Shown: positions 1-7,479, counted from the stretch's first letter. The stretch is 10,059 bases of DNA from Deltaproteobacteria bacterium (GCA_019309605.1 JAFDFW010000057.1:1-10059); one strand, 5' to 3'. The notes: generated by a model from the letters alone, not told the origin. Numbers and translations are program-made.

Positions 1-1
1 C

Positions 2-988
2 AAAATCGTCGACTTCGGCATCGCCAAGATGAGCGACATCGAAACCGAGGGTGCCCCAGGGCGCAAGCTGACCAAGACGGGGATGATCTTCGGCACGCCG
101 GAGTACATGTCGCCCGAGCAAGCGGCCGGTAAGGACCTCGACCACCGTGTCGACGTGTACGCGCTCGGTATCATTCTCTATGAGTGCCTCGCCGGCCGGG
201 TTCCGTTCGAAGGGGACACCTTCATGGGCGTGCTCACTCAGCATTTGTTCGCCGAGTTGCCTCCCATCGTCGATCTGAATCCGAAAGCCACTGTGAGCCG
301 GGAGCTCGAGACGGTGATCCGCAAGGCGCTCGCCAAGGATCCCGACGACCGCTATCAGGACACCGAGGAGCTTGCCGAGGCGATCACCTGCGCCCTCGAT
401 GGGCGCTTGAGCCGCGCGACCGTGAAGACGCCGCCGTCGGCGTTTGGTCCGCCGTCGCTGGGCTACCTCGATCCGGTGCGGCGACGAAAGACATCTCGAT
501 GGGTCTGGGCGGTGACGGTTTCGGCTGTGGTCGCTGCGCTTACCTGGGTCTCTTTGGGTCCCCTCTCGGGGCAGGGGAGCGAAGCGGGCGCAAGCGAGAC
601 GCAGGCAGGGTCCAGCCCCGTCGCTGAGACGGTCGAGGCCGCCGAGCCACTCCTTGCTGATGTCGAGCCGGCGCTCACCTTCGTCAACGTTCACGTCGCG
701 ACCGATCCGGCCGGCGCCAGGGTCCTCCTCGACAACGGGTTGGAGGCTTGCGCCACGACGCCGTGCACTGTCGAGGCGGAGCGGGGGTCGACACTGGTGC
801 TTCGCGCCAGGCTTGGTAAACGGAGGGGGCGTACCGCGGTCACCCCAACCCAAGAGGAAACAGTTTTGATCGAGCTCCGGGCCCCGAAGAAGACCCCAGC
901 CATGCCTCGCAATGCGCAGGCCCCAAAGCGCAAGCGCGAGAAGCCAGCCCGTTCCTCGGACCTCAAGGTTCCCGAATGGGCTCAGTGA
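2..988 (+). CDS. Ser/Thr protein kinase with PEGA domain, C-terminal part
   Basis: The 5' end is cut by the window edge; the open frame enters at base 2. The first codons read KIVDFGIAK, which contains the DFG magnesium-binding motif of a Hanks-type kinase (subdomain VII). It is followed by FGTPEYMSPEQ (activation/P+1 loop, subdomain VIII), DVYALGIILYECLAGRVPF (subdomain IX) and a C-lobe arginine in KDPDDRYQD. After the kinase domain come a basic stretch (VRRRKTSRW) and one hydrophobic membrane segment at about bases 497-556. Then follows an Ala/Glu-rich linker and a PEGA-like beta domain at about bases 680-885 (VATDPAGARVLLDNG, then a CATTPC pair). The tail is Lys/Arg/Pro-rich. This order is typical of myxobacterial membrane kinases: cytoplasmic catalytic domain, extracytoplasmic PEGA sensor or wall-binding part. 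The N-lobe (P-loop, catalytic Lys, HRD) lies outside the window, so activity cannot be judged. The stop overlaps the start of mutS2, suggesting co-transcription. Confidence 0.93.
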   Translation, partial: KIVDFGIAKMSDIETEGAPGRKLTKTGMIFGTPEYMSPEQAAGKDLDHRVDVYALGIILYECLAGRVPFEGDTFMGVLTQHLFAELPPIVDLNPKATVSRELETVIRKALAKDPDDRYQDTEELAEAITCALDGRLSRATVKTPPSAFGPPSLGYLDPVRRRKTSRWVWAVTVSAVVAALTWVSLGPLSGQGSEAGASETQAGSSPVAETVEAAEPLLADVEPALTFVNVHVATDPAGARVLLDNGLEACATTPCTVEAERGSTLVLRARLGKRRGRTAVTPTQEETVLIELRAPKKTPAMPRNAQAPKRKREKPARSSDLKVPEWAQ

Positions 989-3363
989 GTGATGCCGAAC
1001 GCAAGACGCTAGCCGACCTCGAGTGGGACCAGGTAGAGGGGGCGGTAGCGGATCGTTGTCGGGGTCCGCTCCGAGAGGGCCTCTCCTTACCCCTCGCCGA
1101 CTCGTTCGAAGAGACCGAGCGCGTCTTGGAAGAGTCGAGAGAAGCATGGACGCTGCTCGACCGGAATGAGCGGCTGCCGCTCGAGGGCATCTGCGAGATC
1201 CGATCGTCGCTGCAACATCTCGAACGGGAAGGCGTGCTCGACGGCGGCGCGCTCAGGGACATCCGCATGACGCTGCGGGCGTCCGCGGCGCTTCGACAAT
1301 TTCTCGGTCAGCGCAAGGACAGCGTGCCGTATCTGCATCGCGCCTGCGCTATCGACCCCACGCTCGACGGGCTCGAAGAAGAGGTCGGGATGTCGATCGG
1401 CGACGACGGCACGATTCTCGACTCCGCGAGTGCCGAACTCGCGCGTCTGCGCGAAGAGGTGGCTAACCTTCGCGGGCGGATCATACGGAAGCTCGAAGAT
1501 CTGATCCAGAAGCGAAGCGCGATCCTGCAGGATTCGTTCTACACAATTCGAGAAGGGCGTTACGTGCTCCCGGTTCGCACCGATGCGCACGAACGCTTCC
1601 ACGGCATCGTGCACGGTTCGAGCGCTAGCGGCGCAACGATTTTCGTCGAGCCCCGGGAGCTCGTCGAACGCGGCAACCGTTTGAAAATGGCTCAAGGCGA
1701 GCTCGAGCGCGAGGAGCGGCGGATCCTCGCCGCTCTGTCGGACTTGGTGCGCCAGTACGTGCCGCAACTCCACGCCGCCGCCGAGGCGCTCGACCACGCG
1801 GACCTACGCGGCGCCAGCGCCCAGCTCGCGGTTGATCTCGGCGCCCACTTCGTCCAACTCAGCCAGGAGCCACGCATCTCTCTCCGCGCCGCTCGCCATC
1901 CCTCGCTGATTCTCGGTGGCATCGATGTGGTCCCGAACGACATCGAGCTCTCCGGCGGGGAGGCCCTGGTGATTTCCGGTCCGAACGCGGGAGGCAAGAC
2001 CGTCGCCCTCAAGATGCTCGGCCTTGCAGCCCTCATGACCCGGGCGGGTTTGGCGGTTCCGGTCGAAGAGGGGAGCGTCTGCGGGTTCTTCTCCCCCGTG
2101 CTTGCGGCGGTTGGCGACGAGCAGAGTCTCGCCCGAAGCCTGTCGACGTTTTCCGCACACCTGGTCACGTTGCGGAGCGTGCTCGAGCAGGCAGGCGAGC
2201 GGGTGTTGGTCTTGCTCGACGAGCTTGCGGGCGCGACGGACCCAGAAGCCGGTGCTGCCTTGGCGTGTGCGATCGTCAAGACCCTGGTCGAACGACGAAC
2301 CGCGGTCGCGGTCACGACCCACTATGAAGCCTTGAAGGCGCTCGCCGCGGAACGCGACGACATGCACAACGCGGCGGTCGGCTTCGACTTCGACAACATG
2401 GCGCCGACCTTCCGGATGACGATGGGCGTGCCCGGCGGATCGAACGCCCTCGAGGTCGCGCGTCGCTACGGAATTCCTTCGGAGGTCATCGACCAGGCGC
2501 GACGCACGCTCCCCGAGCATTCGCGAAGCTTCGAGACTCTGGTGGCGAAGCTCGAAGCGGCGACCAAGACCGCGCTACAAGAGCAGGCAGCCCTCGAGGA
2601 TGACCGAGCGAAGGTCACGGAGGAGCGCGCAAAGCTCGACATTCGCCGCCAAGCCCTCAAGGCACGCGAGGCGAAGGGCCTTGGCGCGGAGGCACAGAAG
2701 CTAGTCGACCAGGTCAGAGAGCTTCACCGTCGGGTCGACCACGCCAAGAAAGAACTGCGCCAGCGCTCCGAAGCGGAGTCCGTGGCGGCGGCCGCCGAGG
2801 TGCTGACCGACGGAAGCGCGCTTCTCGGCGAACTCGACGCCCATCGTCTGTCGTTGGAACCTGAGCCCGTGGAAACTGCCGCGCTCGATCCGAACGCGGT
2901 TCGCGTCGGAGACCGGGTGTGGGTCCACCGCCTGCGAAGCATTGCAGACGTGATCGAAGGGCCGGCGCGCGGCAAGGTTCGCGTGTCGGCGGGCATGATG
3001 AAGCTCTGGGTCGACGTGAGCGACCTGCGCGCGCTCAAGCAAGTCTCGGCGCCGCCCCCGAAAGAGCCAAGCGCCGTTTCCGGCGCGCACCCGAAGCCGC
3101 AGGGCGCCCTGCGAACCAGCGACAACACACTCGACGTTCGCGGGCTTCGGGCCGATGACGCGGTCGCCATGGCCGAGGCGTTCCTCGATCGCATGTACGG
3201 GGCCGCAGAGTCGGCAGCGTTCATCGTTCACGGAGTCGGGAGCGGCGCGCTTCGCGTGGCCATCCATGAGCACTTGTCGCGCGATGCCACCTATGTCGAG
3301 GGGTTCCGTTCTGCCACCCAGGAGGAAGGCGGTCCTCAGGTGACCGTCGTGTCTCTCAAGTAG
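976..3363 (+). CDS. mutS2: MutS2 family ATPase with C-terminal Smr domain
   Basis: 795 aa, the normal length for MutS2. It lacks the MutS mismatch-recognition domain and starts directly with the core/clamp helices (YVLPVR near residue 196, HGSSASGATIFVEP at about 213-226). The ABC-type ATPase is complete: Walker A GPNAGGKT at 335-342, the MutS2-type STFSAHL signature near 390, and Walker B LLDELAGATDP with D415-E416. A charged coiled coil follows at about 515-610, then a KOW-like segment near 640-685 (VRVGDRVWV). The Smr domain occupies about 717-795 and keeps LDVRG (719-723) and HGVGSGALR (from H752). MutS2 of Bacillus is known to act on collided ribosomes, and Smr domains can be nucleases; roles in limiting recombination are also reported. 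The ATG start overlaps the kinase stop by 13 bp. An in-frame GTG at 985 would give a 4-bp GTGA overlap and is an equally good start; no strong Shine-Dalgarno decides between them. Confidence 0.96.
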   Translation: MGSVSDAERKTLADLEWDQVEGAVADRCRGPLREGLSLPLADSFEETERVLEESREAWTLLDRNERLPLEGICEIRSSLQHLEREGVLDGGALRDIRMTLRASAALRQFLGQRKDSVPYLHRACAIDPTLDGLEEEVGMSIGDDGTILDSASAELARLREEVANLRGRIIRKLEDLIQKRSAILQDSFYTIREGRYVLPVRTDAHERFHGIVHGSSASGATIFVEPRELVERGNRLKMAQGELEREERRILAALSDLVRQYVPQLHAAAEALDHADLRGASAQLAVDLGAHFVQLSQEPRISLRAARHPSLILGGIDVVPNDIELSGGEALVISGPNAGGKTVALKMLGLAALMTRAGLAVPVEEGSVCGFFSPVLAAVGDEQSLARSLSTFSAHLVTLRSVLEQAGERVLVLLDELAGATDPEAGAALACAIVKTLVERRTAVAVTTHYEALKALAAERDDMHNAAVGFDFDNMAPTFRMTMGVPGGSNALEVARRYGIPSEVIDQARRTLPEHSRSFETLVAKLEAATKTALQEQAALEDDRAKVTEERAKLDIRRQALKAREAKGLGAEAQKLVDQVRELHRRVDHAKKELRQRSEAESVAAAAEVLTDGSALLGELDAHRLSLEPEPVETAALDPNAVRVGDRVWVHRLRSIADVIEGPARGKVRVSAGMMKLWVDVSDLRALKQVSAPPPKEPSAVSGAHPKPQGALRTSDNTLDVRGLRADDAVAMAEAFLDRMYGAAESAAFIVHGVGSGALRVAIHEHLSRDATYVEGFRSATQEEGGPQVTVVSLK

Positions 3364-3369
3364 GGCCCA

Positions 3370-3384
3370 GCGGCAAGTAGCCGC
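3370..3384. terminator. Short hairpin in the mutS2 / lgt convergent gap
   Basis: GCGGC (3370-3374), loop AAGTA, GCCGC (3380-3384): a perfect 5-bp stem in the 30-bp gap between two converging genes. There is no T-tract on either side, so it is at best a weak or factor-dependent terminator. Confidence 0.2.
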
Positions 3385-3393
3385 AAGCAGCAG

Positions 3394-4278
3394 CTAGGGA
3401 TTGGCGGCCTGAGGCTCGCTCTCGGACATGCGCGGCTTCACGCCGAATTGCCAGACCGCGAGGCCGATGCAGACCATCAAAATCGAAGACCATTGTGCCG
3501 GCGTCAGGCCGGCGTAGCGCACGTCTCCGCCTTCGAGCGGTGCGGCTCGGAGAAAATCGAGGAAGAAGCGAACCGGCGCGTACACCAGCGGCAAGAGAAC
3601 GCAGTAGAAACCCACCGGGCGGCGGCTCCGGCGCTCGAGCCAGATGAAGAGAGCGATGATCGCGGCCGCGTAGATCATCTCGTAGAAGCCGAGGTCGTGC
3701 CGTGGCTGGAAGGGAGAGGCGCCGAAGTGATATTCGGACACCGCGAGCGGGAAGTCGGTGACCTTGCCGGGATGGTCGTGCACGACGAAGCAGCCCATGC
3801 GACCGAAGAACCAACCGAACGGCAAACCGAAACAGACCGCATTGGCGTAGGGGAGGAGTGGCATCTTCTTCCGGTAGCGCCATATGAAGCAACCGAGGAT
3901 GCCGCCGAAGAATCCGCCGTACGATGAGAGCCCGAGCCAAGTCGAGAAAAACATGGAGGGGTGGCGCAAAACCTCCATCAAGGTTTCACGCTCGTAGAAA
4001 AGGCCGTTCAAGAAGTAGCCGAGGATGAAACCGGTCACGACCGCGTACGTCACCAGGTCGCCGGTCGCGATGGTGTCGAGGTCGTTACGTTGCGCGAATC
4101 GACCGGCAACCCAAGCGCCAAGAAGCACGCCGGTGGCGACGAGAACTCCGAACGGTTGAATCGATAGTGTGTCGCCCAACACAGGGAGCGAAAACGGAAG
4201 CGGTATGTCCCACGACTCGAGACGAAACCAAGGAATGAACAGCGATGCATGCATAGCGGGCGAGCCTAGCATCCACAT
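3394..4278 (-). CDS. lgt: Prolipoprotein diacylglyceryl transferase (Lgt) family protein, divergent active site
   Basis: 294 aa polytopic inner-membrane protein with about seven hydrophobic segments. It is recognisable as Lgt, the enzyme that transfers diacylglycerol from phosphatidylglycerol to the lipobox cysteine of lipoproteins. Aligned by eye with the E. coli enzyme, it keeps the Arg of the GRxG signature (R160, E. coli R143), the Gly that ends the signature, the RH pair before the YE helix (R193-H194), Y233 (Y235) and R237 (R239). Several active-site positions differ: Tyr26 is Phe (F43), His103 is Tyr (SSYGG, Y120), Asn146 is Cys (GRMGCF, C163), Glu151 is Asp (D168) and Glu243 is Asp (D241). 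It may be a lineage-specific Lgt or a paralogue with another lipid-transfer role. The start is uncertain: TTG 4299, ATG 4278 (AGGGG upstream), ATG 4272 (AAGG six bases upstream) or ATG 4254. The gene converges on mutS2 and diverges from eno. Confidence 0.88.
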   Translation of the reverse strand: MWMLGSPAMHASLFIPWFRLESWDIPLPFSLPVLGDTLSIQPFGVLVATGVLLGAWVAGRFAQRNDLDTIATGDLVTYAVVTGFILGYFLNGLFYERETLMEVLRHPSMFFSTWLGLSSYGGFFGGILGCFIWRYRKKMPLLPYANAVCFGLPFGWFFGRMGCFVVHDHPGKVTDFPLAVSEYHFGASPFQPRHDLGFYEMIYAAAIIALFIWLERRSRRPVGFYCVLLPLVYAPVRFFLDFLRAAPLEGGDVRYAGLTPAQWSSILMVCIGLAVWQFGVKPRMSESEPQAANP

Positions 4279-4326
4279 CCTTGCATCGCCCCTAGACAAC
4301 CGCTAAGGCCTGCGCGAGGTGAAACC

Positions 4327-5604
4327 ATGACCGAGATCATCGCAATAGCCGCGAGAGAGATTCTGGACTCACGAGGCAACCCCACTGTCGAAGTCGACGT
4401 TGAATTGATGGGGGGCGCGACTGGCCGAGCCGCCGTTCCGTCCGGTGCCTCGACCGGTGAGCACGAAGCGCTCGAGCTTCGCGATGGAGATGCGAGCCGC
4501 TATCTCGGCAAGGGCGTGTTGAAGGCTATCGAAAATGTCGTGACCGAGGCCGCACCGCAGGTGATCGGCCTCGAGGCGCTCGACCAGGCAGGCGTCGATC
4601 AGGCCATGTTGGACTACGACGGCACGCCGTCGAAGGCGAAGCTCGGGGCCAATGCGATCCTCGGAGTCTCGATGGCCGTCGCGCGCGCTGCGGCCGACGC
4701 CGTCGGCCTGCCGCTGTGGCGCTACCTCGGAGGCGCGCAGGCACGGGTCCTGCCTACCCCATTGATGAACATCATCAACGGTGGCGCGCATGCCGATAGC
4801 GGCCTCGAAATTCAGGAGTTCATGGTCGTTCCGCACGGATTCGAGACGTTTGCGGATGCGCTTCGTGCCGGTGCCGAGACTTTTCACAACCTCAAGAAGC
4901 TCCTCAAAGATGCCGGGCACGCGACTGGCGTGGGCGACGAGGGTGGATTTGCTCCGCAGCTCTCGACCAATGAGGAGGCGCTGTCGTTCGTGGCGCGCGC
5001 CATCGAAGCCGCTGGCTATCGCCCTGGCGAGCAGATCTCGATCGCGCTCGATTGCGCTGCCAGCGAATTCTACGACAAGAAGGAAGGCGTCTACACGTTC
5101 GACAAGAAGCCAGTCGACGCGGCGGGCCTCGTGAACACCTACGCCGACTACTGCTCCAAGTATCCGATCGTCAGCATCGAGGACGGCATGGACGAGAACG
5201 ACTGGGACGGCTGGAAAGTCCAGACCGACGCATTGGGTAGCAAGGTCCAGCTCGTCGGCGATGACCTCTTCGTTACGAATACCGAGCGAGTTCAGGTGGG
5301 CATCGACCGAGGAGTCGCGAACGCGATCCTGATCAAGGTCAACCAGATCGGCACCGTCACGGAAACCCTGAACACCATCCGGCTTGGGGCTCTGCACGGA
5401 TATGCTTCGATCATCTCGCACCGAAGTGGCGAGACCGAGGACACGTTCATCGCGGACCTCGCCGTCGCGACCGGGGTGGGCCAGATCAAGACCGGCTCCG
5501 CCTCGCGCTCCGAGCGCATCGCGAAGTACAACCAGCTCCTTCGCATCGAAGAGCAGCTCGGGGACGGGGCGGTCTACGCCGGCAAGTCCACCTTTGCTGC
5601 TTGA
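4327..5604 (+). CDS. eno: Enolase (phosphopyruvate hydratase)
   Basis: 425 aa, normal bacterial length. It converts 2-phosphoglycerate to phosphoenolpyruvate in glycolysis, in the cytoplasm. All expected residues are present: the mobile loop SGASTGEHE (39-47), H155 in NGGAHAD, E164 and E205 (GDEGGF), the three metal ligands D242, E285 (SIEDGMDE) and D312 (GDDLF), catalytic K337 (LIKVNQIGT), HRSGET (365-370) and K388 (IKTGSASRSER). The ATG start is set by GAGGTGA at 4316-4322, four to five bases upstream, and by the conserved N-terminus (ARE.LDSRGNPTVEV). It stands alone: divergent from lgt with about 50 bp between starts and convergent with the biotin-carboxylase-like gene. TTGCAT at 4281-4286 is a possible but poor -35 element; no convincing -10 was found. 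Confidence 0.98.
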   Translation: MTEIIAIAAREILDSRGNPTVEVDVELMGGATGRAAVPSGASTGEHEALELRDGDASRYLGKGVLKAIENVVTEAAPQVIGLEALDQAGVDQAMLDYDGTPSKAKLGANAILGVSMAVARAAADAVGLPLWRYLGGAQARVLPTPLMNIINGGAHADSGLEIQEFMVVPHGFETFADALRAGAETFHNLKKLLKDAGHATGVGDEGGFAPQLSTNEEALSFVARAIEAAGYRPGEQISIALDCAASEFYDKKEGVYTFDKKPVDAAGLVNTYADYCSKYPIVSIEDGMDENDWDGWKVQTDALGSKVQLVGDDLFVTNTERVQVGIDRGVANAILIKVNQIGTVTETLNTIRLGALHGYASIISHRSGETEDTFIADLAVATGVGQIKTGSASRSERIAKYNQLLRIEEQLGDGAVYAGKSTFAA

Positions 5605-5617
5605 GGGGGCGCTGAAA

Positions 5618-6760
5618 TCAGCCGACAGCGAATCGGAGAGCGGATTCGCTGTCGTATTGCCCGGCTCGGAACGCGTAGTCGCTGAGGATCCGCCTCAGGG
5701 CCGGCACGTTCGTGTCGAACGGCTCGACGCGCATCTCGGCCAACATGCGGTCCATCGAAAGGAGCGCACGGTGGCGGATCGGTGCGTAGGTGCTCAGCTT
5801 CGCGATCAACGGGCGGTCGTCGGCCGGCAAGGCCAAGCCGACGGTGGCCGACGACGTTGTGCGAACGCGGCCCTGGGATGCGGGCGCCACGGCGTATGAG
5901 GAAACGACAGCGTCCTGCTGGTCGAGTGCGAGGATTGATGCGTCGAGCGCGTGTCCGCGGGGCTCGACCGTCTCCAGCTCTTCGGGGATCGGCTCGCCTG
6001 ATGCGATGCGAAGCTGCAGCGCGACCAGGTCGACCCTGGTGACCATCTCGATGAGCGTGTGGTGCCGCGGCAAGCCGATCTTCACGTCGGACACCCAGCA
6101 GAGACCAGACGGGCAGATATGAAACTTCACTTCGAGAAGTCCCGCGTAGCGGAGCTCCGCGGCCAGGCGCCGCGCGCTCTCGAACAGCGCCATCCGAAAT
6201 GCTCCGCCGTCGGAGCGGAAGAGCAACTCAGGTGACGGGGTTTCGTGGATCAGTGTGTGCTCGGATGTCGAAAGGCTGCGGTCGCATTCCGCGATAGCAG
6301 TGGTTTCTCCGTGCGAGTCTGCGGCCACGAGCACGCAGATTTCGCGAGGCCGCGACGAGTCCTCGGCGTCGTGAACCGTTCGGACATGGGCCCGCTCGGC
6401 CGCAGCACTGATGGTGGCCGGGTCGGTGAGGGCGCCCAGCACGTCGAGATCGGTGCCGACCACAGCCACGTCTGCTCTTTCGGCGGCGCTGGCGAGCTCG
6501 AACATCTCGGGCTGACCCTGGTAGCCGAGGTGCGCGGCGTCGGCGCCTGCCTGCTCGAGAATCCCAGGGAGCTGATCGCTCGGAATCGCGCTGGCCTCAT
6601 CGAAGTCGACCTCGATGCTCCGGTCTGCGGCTTCGATGTGGCGGCTTGCCGGGGTGTCTTTCGGAGCGACGACGATGGATTCCACGCCCATACGCCGGCA
6701 TGTACGCGCGACGCGGGTCGCAGCCTCTCCTCGCCGCAAGATCAATACTTTCTCGAACAC
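5618..6760 (-). CDS. Degenerate biotin carboxylase-like protein (probable pseudoenzyme)
   Basis: 380 aa from GTG 6760, starting VFEKVLILRRGEAATRV, the usual biotin carboxylase N-terminus (KVLIANRGEIAVRI). The N-terminal domain continues with GADAAHLGYQ (72-81, like GADAIHPGYG) and ends near residue 127. The next recognisable block, ICVLVAADSHGETTAIAECDRS, matches IEIQVLAD...ERDCS, so about 70 residues forming the ATP-grasp B domain, including its glycine-rich loop, are missing. The 69-residue shortfall against the 449-aa E. coli enzyme fits this. In the catalytic strand (221-241) the ExNxRxQxE residues align with D225, K227, G229, P231 and H233. The C-terminal domain is retained (PRGHA, LIAKL, then TNVPALRRIL). 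ATP-dependent carboxylation therefore looks impossible; a binding or regulatory role is an inference. No carboxyltransferase or biotin-carrier gene is nearby. The open frame extends to 6922, but the extra residues do not resemble the family and overlap ybeY. Converges on eno. Confidence 0.85.
   Translation of the reverse strand: MFEKVLILRRGEAATRVARTCRRMGVESIVVAPKDTPASRHIEAADRSIEVDFDEASAIPSDQLPGILEQAGADAAHLGYQGQPEMFELASAAERADVAVVGTDLDVLGALTDPATISAAAERAHVRTVHDAEDSSRPREICVLVAADSHGETTAIAECDRSLSTSEHTLIHETPSPELLFRSDGGAFRMALFESARRLAAELRYAGLLEVKFHICPSGLCWVSDVKIGLPRHHTLIEMVTRVDLVALQLRIASGEPIPEELETVEPRGHALDASILALDQQDAVVSSYAVAPASQGRVRTTSSATVGLALPADDRPLIAKLSTYAPIRHRALLSMDRMLAEMRVEPFDTNVPALRRILSDYAFRAGQYDSESALRFAVG
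5623..5654. terminator. 12-bp perfect inverted repeat at the eno / biotin-carboxylase-like junction
   Basis: CGACAGCGAATC (5623-5634) is exactly complementary to 5643-5654, with an 8-base loop (5635-5642). It begins 18 bases after the eno stop and lies in the last codons of the opposing gene. There is no T-tract, so it is not a classical intrinsic terminator. Its place at the meeting point of two converging genes suggests a bidirectional transcript end or a 3' RNA-stabilising hairpin. A smaller repeat, GCTG-AAAT-CAGC (5611-5622), lies next to it and covers the opposing stop codon. Confidence 0.5.
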
Positions 6761-6766
6761 GCGCGG

Positions 6767-6775
6767 AGCATAGCA
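6767..6775 (-). promoter_or_regulatory. Possible extended -10 element for the biotin-carboxylase-like gene
   Basis: On the minus strand TGC-TATGCT reads as an extended -10 (TGn plus TATAAT, 4 of 6). Transcription would begin about at the GTG start codon (6760), which fits the lack of any Shine-Dalgarno before it, so a leaderless mRNA is possible. No good -35 was found. The divergent ybeY start has no Shine-Dalgarno either. Confidence 0.25.
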
Positions 6776-6843
6776 ACCGGCTCGCCCGGAGCACCCCGCG
6801 GCCCGGCTTGACCAAATCGAACTCCGGCGCCAGTAGCCAAGCC

Positions 6844-7287
6844 ATGCCGGTGTGGCTCCGCTCGCGTGGTTTGGAACGCCGCTCCGTTCGTCACGGGGAG
6901 CTGTCGTGGCGCGCCGAGGCAATGCTCGAGTCGTTGGATCTGGCTGACGCTGAGCTTTCGATCCTGCTTTGTGACGACGGGACGATTCGAAAACTCAATC
7001 GCCGCTACCGGAAGAAGAACAAGGCGACGGACGTGCTCGCCTTCCCGATGCAAGAGGGCCCCGGCCCGGCGGCCCAGTCGGGCCTGCTCGGTGATGTGGT
7101 GATCTCGTTGCCTACCGCGACCCGCCAGGCGGCCGAACACGATCGCCCGATCATCCAAGAAGTGACGTTCTTGCTGGCTCACGGGCTGCTGCATCTCCTC
7201 GGCTACGACCACGCGAACAGGCGAGAGGAGCAGGACATGAAGGCTCGAACGGAGGGTCTTTTGGCCGCGGTGGATGCCGCTCGATAG
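6844..7287 (+). CDS. ybeY: Endoribonuclease YbeY, 16S rRNA maturation factor
   Basis: 147 aa, typical YbeY length. YbeY is a zinc metalloprotein needed for 16S rRNA 3'-end maturation and 70S ribosome quality control. The zinc motif HGLLHLLGYDH gives ligands H113, H117 and H123. The conserved block LNRRYRKKNKATDVLAFP (51-68) includes R56, matching the functional Arg59 of E. coli, and LGDVVISLP (82-90) is the usual central strand. The frame is open back to 6646, but family similarity starts at the ATG at 6844; upstream sequence is antisense to the biotin-carboxylase-like gene. There is no Shine-Dalgarno before 6844. TTGACC at 6808-6813 lies at about -36 to -31 relative to the ATG, so a leaderless transcript is possible, though the -10 is poor. 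The usual partners phoH/ybeZ and corC are not adjacent in this window. Confidence 0.94.
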   Translation: MPVWLRSRGLERRSVRHGELSWRAEAMLESLDLADAELSILLCDDGTIRKLNRRYRKKNKATDVLAFPMQEGPGPAAQSGLLGDVVISLPTATRQAAEHDRPIIQEVTFLLAHGLLHLLGYDHANRREEQDMKARTEGLLAAVDAAR

Positions 7288-7298
7288 GTGTTTTGGGG

Positions 7299-7465
7299 TG
7301 TGGAAAACTCCTGTTAAGCCGGCTGAAGTCCTGGGTCAGATCCTCGTCCGCAGCCTGTATTTTGGCGTGTAAACCGTTGAAACCAAGTCTGATTTTCTTA
7401 TCAGCACACTGGCTTGAGAAACCAGCACACAAAGGATCGGGAACCTGTGGATGGCCTGTGGGTAA
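7299..7465. promoter_or_regulatory. Cluster of DnaA-box-like sites
   Basis: Compared with TTATCCACA (complement TGTGGATAA): TGTGGAAAA at 7299-7307 matches 8/9 and fits the relaxed box TTWTNCACA completely. TGTGGGTAA at 7457-7465 matches 8/9 and TGTGGATGG at 7446-7454 matches 7/9, these two starting 11 bases apart in the same orientation. TTATCAGCA at 7398-7406 matches 7/9 in the other orientation. Whether DnaA binds here is an inference. Confidence 0.35.
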
Positions 7466-7479
7466 ACTCCTCGTGCCGA

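Noticed and set aside
3448..3927. Long plus-strand frame (159 codons) inside lgt
   Set aside because: Charged, low-complexity shadow opposite a clearly recognisable membrane protein in GC-rich DNA.
4281..4309. TTGCAT/TAAGGC as the eno promoter
   Set aside because: Both hexamers are poor and the implied start would fall inside the Shine-Dalgarno region.
4369..5421. Long minus-strand frame (350 codons) opposite eno
   Set aside because: Pure antisense shadow of a perfectly conserved enolase; high GC suppresses stops in this frame.
6646..6843. N-terminal extension of YbeY from 6646
   Set aside because: It is antisense to the biotin carboxylase-like gene and is not part of the YbeY family; the domain begins right after ATG 6844.
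6761..6922. N-terminal extension of the biotin-carboxylase-like protein to 6922
   Set aside because: The extra 54 residues have no resemblance to the family and overlap the ybeY start; the conserved N-terminus begins at GTG 6760.
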